The position numbers and the translations under genes are program-made. From Paenibacillus sp. FSL H8-0048 (GTDB lineage Bacteria > Bacillota > Bacilli > Paenibacillales > Paenibacillaceae): a stretch of DNA of 64,000 bases. Shown piece by piece: positions 17,873-26,100 of the stretch. The notes beneath the pieces are model-generated. The model searched no databases. It worked only from the letters and a program-made list of their open reading frames with translations, and was not told the DNA's origin. The stretch lies in assembly GCF_038002825.1 (NCBI RefSeq), contig NZ_JBBODF010000001.1:434001-498000 (forward strand), written 5' to 3'. The number at the start of each line of letters is the position of its first letter. The first letter of the stretch is position 1.

Positions 17873-18361
17873 ATGAGCAATCGGATATTGATCGTATTTG
17901 CAAGCAAGTACGGGTGTACGGAAAAAGCCGCATTACTGCTGCAAGCCAGGCTGGACGGGGCCGGATTGGTCAATCTGAAATCTGGCAAGTTGCCGGATCT
18001 GACTGGCTACGACACAGTAATTCTAGGCGGCTCCATCTACTATGGAAAAATCCGTAAAGAGATGGCTGCATTCACAGCCCAGCACAAGCAGGAGCTTTTA
18101 ACCAAGCGTCTGGGATTGTTCATCTGTGCAGGAATGACAGGGGAGAAGGGGGAGCAGGAGCTTAAGCAGGCGTATCCCGGGATCATGTACAGCAAGGCGC
18201 TTGCCAGGGAGATTATGGGCGATGAGATCTACCCGGACCGGATATCTGCGCTGGATAAGTGGGTTATACGTATGGTAAAAGGCAAGGAGCACAAGACAGG
18301 AGGCGGGCTGTCCATGGATAAGCTGGAACGCTTCGCGCATACGATGGCGGCAGGCGGGTAG
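17873..18361 (+). CDS. Flavodoxin-domain protein (HemG-like)
   Basis: 162 residues. The FMN phosphate loop is in VFASKYGCTEKAALLL, where short flavodoxins have T/SxTGxT; the second loop is ILGGSIYYGKIRKEM and the third LFICAGMTGEKGEQEL. Layout and length match the menaquinone-dependent protoporphyrinogen oxidase HemG and related flavodoxin_5 proteins. Third gene of the TetR operon; GAGGCGG precedes the ATG. Could be a redox partner rather than a haem enzyme. Confidence 0.8.
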   Translation: MSNRILIVFASKYGCTEKAALLLQARLDGAGLVNLKSGKLPDLTGYDTVILGGSIYYGKIRKEMAAFTAQHKQELLTKRLGLFICAGMTGEKGEQELKQAYPGIMYSKALAREIMGDEIYPDRISALDKWVIRMVKGKEHKTGGGLSMDKLERFAHTMAAGG

Positions 18362-18490
18362 GGTGGAGGAGAACGAAGGTTAGCGGCGATGTAATGAGGT
18401 GGAGCAGCAGTATTTTGAAGCGGCAATGCGTTAAATTGAAGGGGAATTAGACGAAAAGAGAGACGGCAAAACATCGACGGCAATACATCG

Positions 18491-18518
18491 ATAGAACATA
18501 ATAAATATTATGTTAACT
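18491..18518 (+). repeat. dif-like Xer site 1
   Basis: Left arm ATAGAACATAA, centre TAAATA, right arm TTATGTTAACT. The right arm equals the Firmicutes dif right arm TTATGTWAACT; the left arm differs from dif. In the + frame the region reads NTSIEHNKYYVNL, close to the C-terminus of the WYL regulator at 20130-21125 (NNQYYVNL). Confidence 0.5.
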
Positions 18519-18603
18519 TAAAGTCGCTAACGATAGTGTAACAAAACAAAAACCCACAAAACGAAATACAGCAACTCTACATTCTCTAATAACCACATTT
18601 CAA

Positions 18604-18626
18604 CATATGAAAAATTCACAATAGAA
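18604..18626. repeat. Short repeat ATGAAAAATTCACAATAG, copy 3
   Basis: Third copy of the element at 10329 and 10639, with TTCAACA in front as in copy 2. Confidence 0.6.
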
Positions 18627-19074
18627 AAAACAAAAATACAAGCTCCCCTAATCACTACCCCTAATATCAAACTCTGATCTGAACTTAGCGACTAACACAC
18701 GGAAAAAGGAGGAAAAACCCTGCCAAATCGGGCGTTTGTTGTCAATCCATTGGGGCAAGGCAGTGAGGGAGGAACCGGCAGAGGGTTGCCGGGTGAAGCT
18801 GTGGGAGGAAGCACGTGGAAAAATGTATCTTGTTTCACCAATATCCAATAGATTAGCGGAAGCAATTGGAAAATGAGCATCTACTGGAGGCGATGTTGCG
18901 TATTTGCCGGGAAAGTGCCTGAAGAAGTGCCATTTTTCCAACTGTTATCCCAAGTGGGACGATTCGTTCATTAGCAAATGTAGAAAATCCAACTACTTCC
19001 GTTCTACAAACTTCGCTTAGTACCGGGCGGCCCGATTCATTAAGTCTGCACTGGCCAGTGTCTGGCCGGCAGAA

Positions 19075-20028
19075 TCATAAAGCTACTGTCCCCGCCGTAA
19101 GCAGATTCGTCAATTGGAAGGCCATGTTCAGAGATTTCAGCGACTGTCGCAGCGACAGCGTAGAATTTGTCCCGTCCCGGAGGCTCAGGAGGGCATGGTG
19201 CAAGCTTTTGGCATAAGTATCACTTGGAATCAGCGGGAGGGCTACTTGTCCCTCAGAAGTGTACCCGGTAAGGCTGGCCTGGATCACCCCATTCGGACCA
19301 CTGCACTCACGGAACTCCAGCTTCGCTTGCTCGAAATAGGCTTCATACCCGATAGTAAAAGGATAACTCCCCGACATCTGCGAAGAGACGGTGAGCTGTG
19401 CACTCCAGTCGGGCTGCAGGAAGGAGGCCAGGACCAGCGCCTGTCCATCCTTACCCCCGGAGGTCCCCCAGACCGCAGAAGGTTCAGGTGAATCCATCAG
19501 CCAGGCGATGAAATCCAGCTCATGAATCATCAGATTGGCAGCGATGGCCGTGAGGCCCAGATCTCCCCAGAGCGGAGCGGTCTCACGGCGCATACTCAGA
19601 TGCAGAAGCTTCCCGTAGGTCTCCTCACGTACCGCCTGTTCCAGGTATTCATAGGCATAATCGAATTTGATGAATTGGTTGACGAGGATTCTGCGGCCAT
19701 ACCGCTGTTCGGCATCCAGCAGCTCCCGGCCTTCTTCAGGCTCCAGAACAACCGGTGTCTCGCAAAATACATGCTTGCCCCGTCTCAGCGCCTCTACCGC
19801 ATAGGTTTTATGGAACGCAGACGGCAGACAGATATCCACTACGTCAATCGCGGGATCAGACAGAATGTCCTCAGCATTCATCGTGATCTCTACCCCGAGC
19901 TCTTCCTTCAGCTTCAGCAGCTTGGCCTCATTTCTGCCGAAGACCACGATCCGGTCCACAAACTCCATGTGCTTCAACAGAGAGGCGTGATACGCCCCGA
20001 ATCCAGTTCCCAATATGCCAATATTCAT
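19075..20028 (-). CDS. Gfo/Idh/MocA family oxidoreductase with changed active-site motif
   Basis: 317 residues. N-terminal Rossmann fold: MNIGILGTGFGAYHASLL (GxGxxG-like), VFGRNEAKL, DVVDICLPSAFH. The position of the family EKP motif reads FCETPVVLEPEEG, so the Lys that contacts the nicotinamide is Thr. The C-terminal half keeps the MIHELDFIAWLMD helix with its conserved His-x-x-Asp. AAGGAG lies 9 nt before the ATG. Divergent from the WYL regulator, 101 bp apart. Substrate unknown; activity may be altered. Confidence 0.85.
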   Translation of the reverse strand: MNIGILGTGFGAYHASLLKHMEFVDRIVVFGRNEAKLLKLKEELGVEITMNAEDILSDPAIDVVDICLPSAFHKTYAVEALRRGKHVFCETPVVLEPEEGRELLDAEQRYGRRILVNQFIKFDYAYEYLEQAVREETYGKLLHLSMRRETAPLWGDLGLTAIAANLMIHELDFIAWLMDSPEPSAVWGTSGGKDGQALVLASFLQPDWSAQLTVSSQMSGSYPFTIGYEAYFEQAKLEFRECSGPNGVIQASLTGYTSEGQVALPLIPSDTYAKSLHHALLSLRDGTNSTLSLRQSLKSLNMAFQLTNLLTAGTVAL

Positions 20029-20129
20029 TTGCAGCAGCTCCTTACATTTGATACATTCATCTTAATGCAGTATTGTTGACAACTGAGTGGCAAGAATAGC
20101 TGATAAATCATGAGATTTGGGGGAGACAT

Positions 20130-21125
20130 ATGCGGCTGCACCGACTGATTGCAATACTTTTACTGCTTGAATCCCGGGGAAAAATGAAGGCCAAGGAGCT
20201 GGCCGAAGCGCTGGAAACCTCTGTCCGTTCGGTCTACAGGGATGTTGATGTCCTGGCGGAATCGGGCATTCCACTTGTGTCGGCCACCGGGCCGAACGGC
20301 GGGATTTCGCTCATGGAAGGCTATACGGTGAATCTGCGGAGGCTGCATGGGGAAGAGGTGGTTCAGCTCTTTTTGACAGGGATGGGCATGCCGGCGGGCG
20401 GTTCAGGAGAGACCAGTCTGCTGCTCAAGAGTGCGCTTCTGAAGCTGGAAACAAGCTTGCCCGCACCCTACCAGGAGGATATCCGTACTGCGCAGCGCCG
20501 GTTTCTGTTCGATGCTACGCCGTGGTGGAGCGGTCAGGCAGCGGTGCCGTATCTTGAGACTCTGCGCACTGCAGTGTGGAGGGGGCGGAAGATTACGGCA
20601 GATTACCGTAAGGTGAATGGGGAGAGCTCGCTGCGGAAGCTGCAGCCCTATGGACTCATCGTGAAGCAGGGGGAGTGGTATCTTGCGGCCTATTGCGAGC
20701 GGGCAGGTGGTCTGCGGACATTCAAATGCGAAAGGTTCACAGCCGTTACTTTGCTGGACGAGACCTATGCCATTCCTGAACAGTTCTCTCTCCAAGGCTA
20801 CTGGAGTCAAGCAGAGCAAGCCTTTGTTCAGACCAGCAGAGCACGGGAGCTCTATCCGGTGGTCATCCGTACCCGTGATAAGAATGAGCAGATCTTGCAG
20901 GGGCTGGAGGTCATGGATACAGAAGCTGATGGAGAAGCACGGCTTGTAACGGTAAATATGTATGATTATTGCTCGGCCTGTGCGAGGGTGCTGCCGCTAT
21001 TGGTTCATGCTGAAATTGTGGGGCCGCCGGAGCTGAGAGAGTACGTCAGTAATCAAGTACGAATGTGGGAGAAATTATATAATCGCATCAAGGCGAATAA
21101 TCAATATTATGTTAACCTTACTTAA
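20130..21125 (+). CDS. WYL-domain transcriptional regulator (YafY type)
   Basis: 331 residues. An N-terminal winged HTH, MRLHRLIAILLLLESRGKMKAKELAEALETSVRSVYRDVDVLAESGIPL, is followed by a WYL domain (about 150-220: ADYRKV, LRKLQPYGLIVKQGEWYLAAYC, FKCERF) and a WCX C-terminal part. The tail, MWEKLYNRIKANNQYYVNLT, is encoded by a dif-like sequence (21090-21117). GGGGGAG lies 4-5 nt before the ATG. Divergent from the Gfo/Idh gene, its likely target. The 3' end has decayed relatives at 29542-29675 and possibly at 18480-18518 and 35989-36041. Confidence 0.9.
   Translation: MRLHRLIAILLLLESRGKMKAKELAEALETSVRSVYRDVDVLAESGIPLVSATGPNGGISLMEGYTVNLRRLHGEEVVQLFLTGMGMPAGGSGETSLLLKSALLKLETSLPAPYQEDIRTAQRRFLFDATPWWSGQAAVPYLETLRTAVWRGRKITADYRKVNGESSLRKLQPYGLIVKQGEWYLAAYCERAGGLRTFKCERFTAVTLLDETYAIPEQFSLQGYWSQAEQAFVQTSRARELYPVVIRTRDKNEQILQGLEVMDTEADGEARLVTVNMYDYCSACARVLPLLVHAEIVGPPELREYVSNQVRMWEKLYNRIKANNQYYVNLT
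21090..21117 (+). repeat. dif-like Xer site 2, inside the 3' end of the WYL gene
   Basis: Left arm AAGGCGAATAA, centre TCAATA, right arm TTATGTTAACC (one change from the dif arm). It codes for the terminal ANNQYYVNL of the WYL regulator. Confidence 0.5.
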
Positions 21126-21143
21126 CCATCGAAGAGTGTCAAT

Positions 21144-21187
21144 AATAAACCCCAGGCCTTGCTTCTCAGCAGGTTTGGGGTTTATTG
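21144..21187 (+). terminator. Terminator of the WYL gene
   Basis: AATAAACCCCA pairs with TGGGGTTTATT around a 21-nt loop; no strong T run (GACTTTGTTG). Confidence 0.65.
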
Positions 21188-21305
21188 ACTTTGTTGAACC
21201 GTACCTTTTCCAAACATAAGAGGATAGAATTCAATTACAGAACATTATACGATAAACTGTAAACAGGTTTAGATGTCAGATTACTTAACAAAAGGAGGTC
21301 TTGAG

Positions 21306-23135
21306 ATGCTGCGGGGGCTGATCCTACGGTTGAGAAGAAGTAAAATGCGTACCAGACTGCTGCTATTGTTCACCATGCTGACGCTACTGCCGTTAAGTGT
21401 GCAGGGGATGGTGACGTACCGTCATTTCTCCTCCACCCTGAACGAGAAAACAAAGCAATATACAGTGGATGTCGCCGGACAGGCCAACGCCAATCTGGAC
21501 AGGCTGCTGAAGGATCTGGAGCGGTTGTCACTGATGCCTCTGTATGATGAACAGGTGTTATCTATTCTGGCTAAATACGATGGTCCTATGGGCTCAGGCA
21601 CATGGGCGCTGTCTGAAGATTATCAGAAAATGAAGCTATATACCTCTGCACAGGCGTACGATCGCCCGGAAATCCGCGGCATCCATCTGCTGAGCAACAG
21701 CGGAACTCTGTTCTCCAACGTGGAACCGCTGGCTGTGAATACATCGTGGGATGCAAGACGCGATGAATGGTTCAGCGCTTTGGAGCGGTCGGACGGCGAG
21801 TGGACCATTCTTCCTCCGCATCATCCGTCATATTATGCCGGAACCGACCCCTCATCTTATATTTCGGTGGCCAGAGTTATCAAGGAACCCAGGACGCTGA
21901 GACGTCTGGGCTATATCCTTATCGACGCTAAGCAATCGGCCTTCGGCTCCGTTTTCTCTAAGCTGAAGATTGAAGAGTCCACGAATTTGATGATTATCGA
22001 TGGAGACCAGCGGCTGCTATATGAGCAAAAGCCGGATAACGGGCAGTCGGCCTACGGCCAGCTTATGGGCTCCGGGCGGATCGATGAGCTGCATGGAGGG
22101 GAGCGGGAGAGGCTGGGAGGCACAGATTATTTGTTTATCAGCCATAGGTCTCCGTATTCAGGCTTGTCCGTCATCGGCTTGACTCCGATCGGAGTCATTC
22201 AGAAGGAGTCGCGTGCGTTGATGATTTTCACGTTATGGCTTGCCCTCTTTTGCCTGGTGACGGTGCTGCTGCTCGCTTATGCGGTATCGTACCGGATTAC
22301 CCTCCCGCTGGTGGAGCTCAAGAGCAATATGTCCAGGGTGGAGCGGGGCGATTTCAACATGCGGGTCAGTCCGCTGGGGGGAGATGAATTCGGGCAGCTA
22401 GGCCGCGGATTCAATAAGATGATGGACGAAATTAACCGCTTGTTTCATGAGGTGCTCGTGATTGGACTACGGGAAAAAGAGGCAGAGCTGTCCGCCCTGC
22501 AGAGTCAGATCAACCCTCATTTTATCTATAATACGCTGGAATCGATCAATATGATGGCCGTCCAGCGCAGGCATGAAGAGGTATCGGACATGGTATCCGC
22601 ACTGGGCAAGCTGCTTCGCTATACGATTGACAAGGCTGGCCGGCTTGTATCGCTGGGAGAGGAAATTGCGTTCGTAGACTCCTATGTGCGTATCCAGCAG
22701 ATCCGCTATGGCGGGAATCTGACGGTGCATAACGAGATTGAAGAAGAAGTACTGCATTTGCGCATACCGAAGCTTACCATTCAGCCGCTGGTGGAGAATG
22801 CTATCGATCACGGGATCGCAGGGCGCGAAGCAGGGACGATCTGGGTGTCCGCGCTGCGTTTTGACAACGAGCTATTAATTACAGTACGCGACGACGGGAA
22901 CGGCTTAGAGGAGGAGGAACTCACGGCGCTGAACCGGGAGATCGGGCAAGATCCCTCCATGGATTCGCTCCGGCGCAGCGAGGAGGAGAGTCTGGGGCTG
23001 CGCAATATCGGCCAGCGGATCAAGCTGCTGTACGGGGAAGGCGGGAGCCTCACGGTTGACGGAAGTCCGGGGCAAGGGCTGGCTGTGACCATTACAATAA
23101 CGATACCGGAAGCAGGGGGAGAAAAGGATGTATAA
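21306..23135 (+). CDS. Sensor histidine kinase (YesM type)
   Basis: 609 residues from the ATG at 21306, 6 nt after AAAGGAGGT; the earlier in-frame ATG at 21273 has no site. One membrane segment (about 18-38), a long extracellular dCache-like sensor (about 40-290), a second membrane segment (about 300-325), HAMP (about 328-380), then the His_kinase domain with the phospho-acceptor His in LQSQINPHFIYNTLESINMM and an ATPase domain (LVENAIDHGI, DDGNGL, GLRNIGQRI). Signals to the response regulator that overlaps it by 8 bp, probably controlling the ABC transporter downstream. Confidence 0.93.
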   Translation: MLRGLILRLRRSKMRTRLLLLFTMLTLLPLSVQGMVTYRHFSSTLNEKTKQYTVDVAGQANANLDRLLKDLERLSLMPLYDEQVLSILAKYDGPMGSGTWALSEDYQKMKLYTSAQAYDRPEIRGIHLLSNSGTLFSNVEPLAVNTSWDARRDEWFSALERSDGEWTILPPHHPSYYAGTDPSSYISVARVIKEPRTLRRLGYILIDAKQSAFGSVFSKLKIEESTNLMIIDGDQRLLYEQKPDNGQSAYGQLMGSGRIDELHGGERERLGGTDYLFISHRSPYSGLSVIGLTPIGVIQKESRALMIFTLWLALFCLVTVLLLAYAVSYRITLPLVELKSNMSRVERGDFNMRVSPLGGDEFGQLGRGFNKMMDEINRLFHEVLVIGLREKEAELSALQSQINPHFIYNTLESINMMAVQRRHEEVSDMVSALGKLLRYTIDKAGRLVSLGEEIAFVDSYVRIQQIRYGGNLTVHNEIEEEVLHLRIPKLTIQPLVENAIDHGIAGREAGTIWVSALRFDNELLITVRDDGNGLEEEELTALNREIGQDPSMDSLRRSEEESLGLRNIGQRIKLLYGEGGSLTVDGSPGQGLAVTITITIPEAGGEKDV

Positions 23136-23895
23136 AGTGCTGCTCGTAGAGGACGAAATCGTGATTAGACAAGGAATGCGTGAGCTGATTAGCAGGTCGG
23201 CGCCCTTTTTCGAGGTGACAGCTGAAATGCCGGGTGGACGGGAAGCGCTGCTGTACTTAAAGTCCGAGCTGCCGGACGTAATGATTACCGATATTCGTAT
23301 GAAGGAAATGGACGGACTGGTGCTTGCCGAAAAGGTGAAGTCGATGTACCCCGGACTGCTCGTCATTATTGTGAGCGGATACGGCGAATTTGAATATGCC
23401 CAAAAAGCCATTGAATACGGTGTTCTTCATTACCTGTTGAAGCCCGTAGAACGCCATGAGCTGGTTAGCGTGATGGAAAAAGCACGGCTGCTGCTCGATA
23501 AGCGTCATGGCCTATCTTCTCTGGAACAGACGCCAGACCCGCTGCGGGTGGAGAGCGGAGGAGATACACGCAAGATCATACGGGATGTTAAGGAATATGT
23601 CAGACTGCATATTGACGGGGATCTGCGGCTGCAGACGGTAGCCTCCCATGTCAATCTGAACGCTACGTATCTGAGCCAGCTGTTCAAGGGGGAGGCGGGC
23701 TGCAATTATTCAGACTATGTAACCGATTCCCGGATGGAACGTGCGAAATGGCTGCTCAGCCATACCCAGCTCAAAATCTATGATGTCGCCCGGCTATCCG
23801 GCCATCAAAGTCCGAAGCATTTCATGCTGGTGTTCAAGCAGCAGACGGGGATGACGGGTGGAGAATACCGCAATCAATTTAATAGTCAAGAATGA
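23128..23895 (+). CDS. AraC-type response regulator (YesN type)
   Basis: 255 residues, short for YesN-like regulators because the linker is brief. Receiver domain: acidic pair in LLVEDEIVIRQGM, phospho-acceptor Asp in VMITDIRMKEMDG, then VSGYGEFEYAQKAIEYGVLHYLLKPVE. Two AraC helix-turn-helix motifs fill residues about 155-250 (LQTVASHVNLNATYLSQLFK; KIYDVARLSGHQSPKHFMLVFK). Overlaps the kinase gene by 8 bp. Confidence 0.93.
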   Translation: MYKVLLVEDEIVIRQGMRELISRSAPFFEVTAEMPGGREALLYLKSELPDVMITDIRMKEMDGLVLAEKVKSMYPGLLVIIVSGYGEFEYAQKAIEYGVLHYLLKPVERHELVSVMEKARLLLDKRHGLSSLEQTPDPLRVESGGDTRKIIRDVKEYVRLHIDGDLRLQTVASHVNLNATYLSQLFKGEAGCNYSDYVTDSRMERAKWLLSHTQLKIYDVARLSGHQSPKHFMLVFKQQTGMTGGEYRNQFNSQE

Positions 23896-24025
23896 TATGT
23901 TAATTATTCTAACGTAAAACATAAATATAACGAACCATTCCTGTATTTTGGATGATTTCTACACCCAATACGTCTCCTTTATACTAAAAGAGTCATTAAA
24001 ACTAACATATCGAAGGGGGATATTC

Positions 24026-25315
24026 ATGAAAAAAGCAGGGGCAGTGCTTCTTTCAGCCATGCTGCTGGGTTTAACGGCAGGTTGTGCCAAGCCCGCAGCA
24101 AGCGGAAATGCTGAGAGTTCCGGGAAACAGGGAGATGTGGAGTTAAAGTTTCTGATGTGGGGCAATCAAGGGCATATGGATGTGTACAACAAGCTGATCA
24201 GCCAATTTGAAGCAGACAATCCGGGCATTAAGGTGACTATGGATTCGGTGCCATTCACGGATTATCAGCAGAAAATATCTGTCCTGGCCGCAGGGAAATC
24301 CCTTCCGGATATTGCCTGGGTCTCGGAGCGGATGATCCCGCAGTTCAAGGCCAACGGCATTCTGGCGGATGTCTCCTCCTTCAAAGACGATGCTTCCTTT
24401 AACCTGGACGATTATATTCCGAGTACGCTAGATTTGTTCCGGGACGGGGATCAGTTACTTGGCCTGCCGTTCTCGACACCGCCGGTAGTCATGTTCTACA
24501 ACAAGACGCTGTTCGACAAGGCGAACCTGACCGACCCGAATACGCTGGCCTCTGAAGGGAAATGGACCTGGAAGACCTTTGAGGAATCGGCCAAAGCAAT
24601 TGCTGTCAAAGACGCTGGGGGCCGGGTATATGGCGCGAACTTTTTCCGTGATTGGAAGACCTGGGCGATTCTGTCCTCGTACGCGTGGTCTTATGGAAGC
24701 GGCCCGTTCAATGAGGATCTGACCGCATTCACCTGGAATGACCAGTACGGCGTGGAGACCATGGAGCTGCTGGAGCGGATGATGTATAAGGACGAATCCC
24801 ACCCGAAAGCTGGCGAGCAGATCAGCTTCGACGCAGGAAATCTGGGCATGTTCTTCGACAACTACAGCTATGTCTCGAAAGCGCGTGACATTAAAGGCTT
24901 TGAATGGAGCATTGCACCTATGCCGTCGGGCTCCGCAGGCAGTGTTCCGATGCTGGGCCAAGCCGGCTATACGCTGTTCAAGGACAGCAAGCATCCGGAG
25001 GAAGCCAAAAAGCTGCTCAAGCTGTTCGCCAGCCAGTCAGGCATTGAGGCAACATCCACTTATTTCGTACCTCCGCGTACATCGGTTCTGAGTTCCGATG
25101 CTTTCCTGAACCAGCCGAATAACCCGCCTGCTGAGCACATCGTGCAAGCTGTTATCGATGAAATGCCGAAGGCGCGCATCATTCCGGGTCACATCCGCTG
25201 GCAGGATATCGACAATGCGGTGCTGCAAGGCTTTGACCGCCTGTTCGGACAATCCGCATCCGCCAAGGACAATATGGCGAAGATGCAGAGCGATGTCGAG
25301 GCTATTTTGAAATAA
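24026..25315 (+). CDS. Extracellular sugar-binding lipoprotein of an ABC transporter
   Basis: 429 residues from the ATG at 24026 (AAGGGGGA 6 nt upstream). Signal and lipobox: MKKAGAVLLSAMLLGLTAGCAKP. The body is a family-1 solute-binding protein: VELKFLMWGNQGHMDVYNKLI, FEADNPGIKVTMDSVPFTDYQQKI, and GYTLFKDSKHPEEAKKLLKLF near the C-terminus. With the two permeases downstream it forms a carbohydrate importer; the ATPase is not encoded here and is probably shared (MsmX type). Confidence 0.93.
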   Translation: MKKAGAVLLSAMLLGLTAGCAKPAASGNAESSGKQGDVELKFLMWGNQGHMDVYNKLISQFEADNPGIKVTMDSVPFTDYQQKISVLAAGKSLPDIAWVSERMIPQFKANGILADVSSFKDDASFNLDDYIPSTLDLFRDGDQLLGLPFSTPPVVMFYNKTLFDKANLTDPNTLASEGKWTWKTFEESAKAIAVKDAGGRVYGANFFRDWKTWAILSSYAWSYGSGPFNEDLTAFTWNDQYGVETMELLERMMYKDESHPKAGEQISFDAGNLGMFFDNYSYVSKARDIKGFEWSIAPMPSGSAGSVPMLGQAGYTLFKDSKHPEEAKKLLKLFASQSGIEATSTYFVPPRTSVLSSDAFLNQPNNPPAEHIVQAVIDEMPKARIIPGHIRWQDIDNAVLQGFDRLFGQSASAKDNMAKMQSDVEAILK

Positions 25316-25331
25316 GACTCCGGGCTTGGGG

Positions 25332-25374
25332 CCGTCAACCGGCATTCAGAGAAGTGCAGTGTCCGGCTTGACGG
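25332..25374 (+). promoter_or_regulatory. Intercistronic hairpin between binding-protein and downstream genes
   Basis: CCGTCAACCGG pairs with CCGGCTTGACGG around a loop of about 20 nt; no T run. Such stems usually protect the binding-protein mRNA and keep the permeases at a lower level. Confidence 0.5.
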
Positions 25375-25401
25375 ACCGCCCGATATGGGGAGCGGAATAC
25401 A

Positions 25402-26094
25402 ATGGGTAAATTAAAGCGCAGATTGGAGCAAAGCGGCCTGTCCTTGATCATCAGCCTTCCTGCCAATGACGTAAGATTGGCAAAGGCAGCGCTTGAGGAG
25501 GGCGCGGATGCTTTGAAGGTTCATTTTAATGTCGGCCACCGGGCCAGCGGTACGCATTTCGGTCCGCTTGATAGATATGAAGATACTTTTAGCGAGATTC
25601 GGGCTGCCTTTGACGGTCCATTTGGGGTAGTGCCCTCAGGCAGCTTAGAAGGTGTGTCGGAAGAAGAGATTAGGCGGCTTGCTCCGCTCGGGTTCGATTT
25701 CTATTCGATCTATGCCCATCATCTGCCGTCCTTCATGCTGGAGGATCACGGCTTGGACCGGACCTTTGCCATTAATGATACCTATGATCTCAATCAAGTT
25801 CTGGCGGGGGTGCGGTTCGGGATCACGGCGCTTGAAGCATCCATTGTGCCTGGCAGCGAATACGGCACGGGTCTCAGCTTAGCAGACCTGCTGAAATACC
25901 GGTATCTGGCCGACCATTCCGGTCTTCCCGTACTGGTGCCTTCCCAGCGCAAGCTGGTTACAGGAGATGTACTATCCTTGCAGCGCGCGGGAGTGAAAGC
26001 GATCATGTTAGGTGCGGTGGTGACGGGCAAGACAGAAGATGAGCTGCGGCGTGCGGTTAGCTCGTTCCGTGGTGCCATAGACAAATTGAGCTAG
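25402..26094 (+). CDS. Unknown enzyme, probable TIM barrel
   Basis: 230 residues, soluble. The pattern of strands ending in short acidic or Gly-rich loops (SLIISLPANDVRLAKAALEEGADALKVHF; GPFGVVPSGS; GFDFYSIYAHH; RFGITALEASIVPG; LPVLVPSQRKLV; GVKAIMLGAVVTGKTEDELRRAV) is that of a (beta/alpha)8 barrel with a phosphate-binding end, reminiscent of NanE or PcrB-like families, but I could not place it. It lies inside the ABC operon between binding protein and permease, so it probably acts on the imported compound or its product. GGGAG lies 9 nt before the ATG. Confidence 0.55.
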   Translation: MGKLKRRLEQSGLSLIISLPANDVRLAKAALEEGADALKVHFNVGHRASGTHFGPLDRYEDTFSEIRAAFDGPFGVVPSGSLEGVSEEEIRRLAPLGFDFYSIYAHHLPSFMLEDHGLDRTFAINDTYDLNQVLAGVRFGITALEASIVPGSEYGTGLSLADLLKYRYLADHSGLPVLVPSQRKLVTGDVLSLQRAGVKAIMLGAVVTGKTEDELRRAVSSFRGAIDKLS

Positions 26095-26100
26095 GGGGCG

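Larger units (their letters stand above)
18362..19074. other. Gene-free interval with decayed repeats
   Basis: About 710 bp with no credible gene. It holds two copies of an ACGGCAAnACATCGA unit (18463-18491), a dif-like site (18491-18518), the third ATGAAAAATTCACAATAG repeat (18604-18626) and, from about 18790, sequence that looks like a decayed dispersed element (open frame 18648-18941 on the minus strand, MEKWHFFRHFPGKYATSPP). I recall similar short hypothetical ORFs from other Paenibacillus genomes but cannot check this. Confidence 0.6.
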
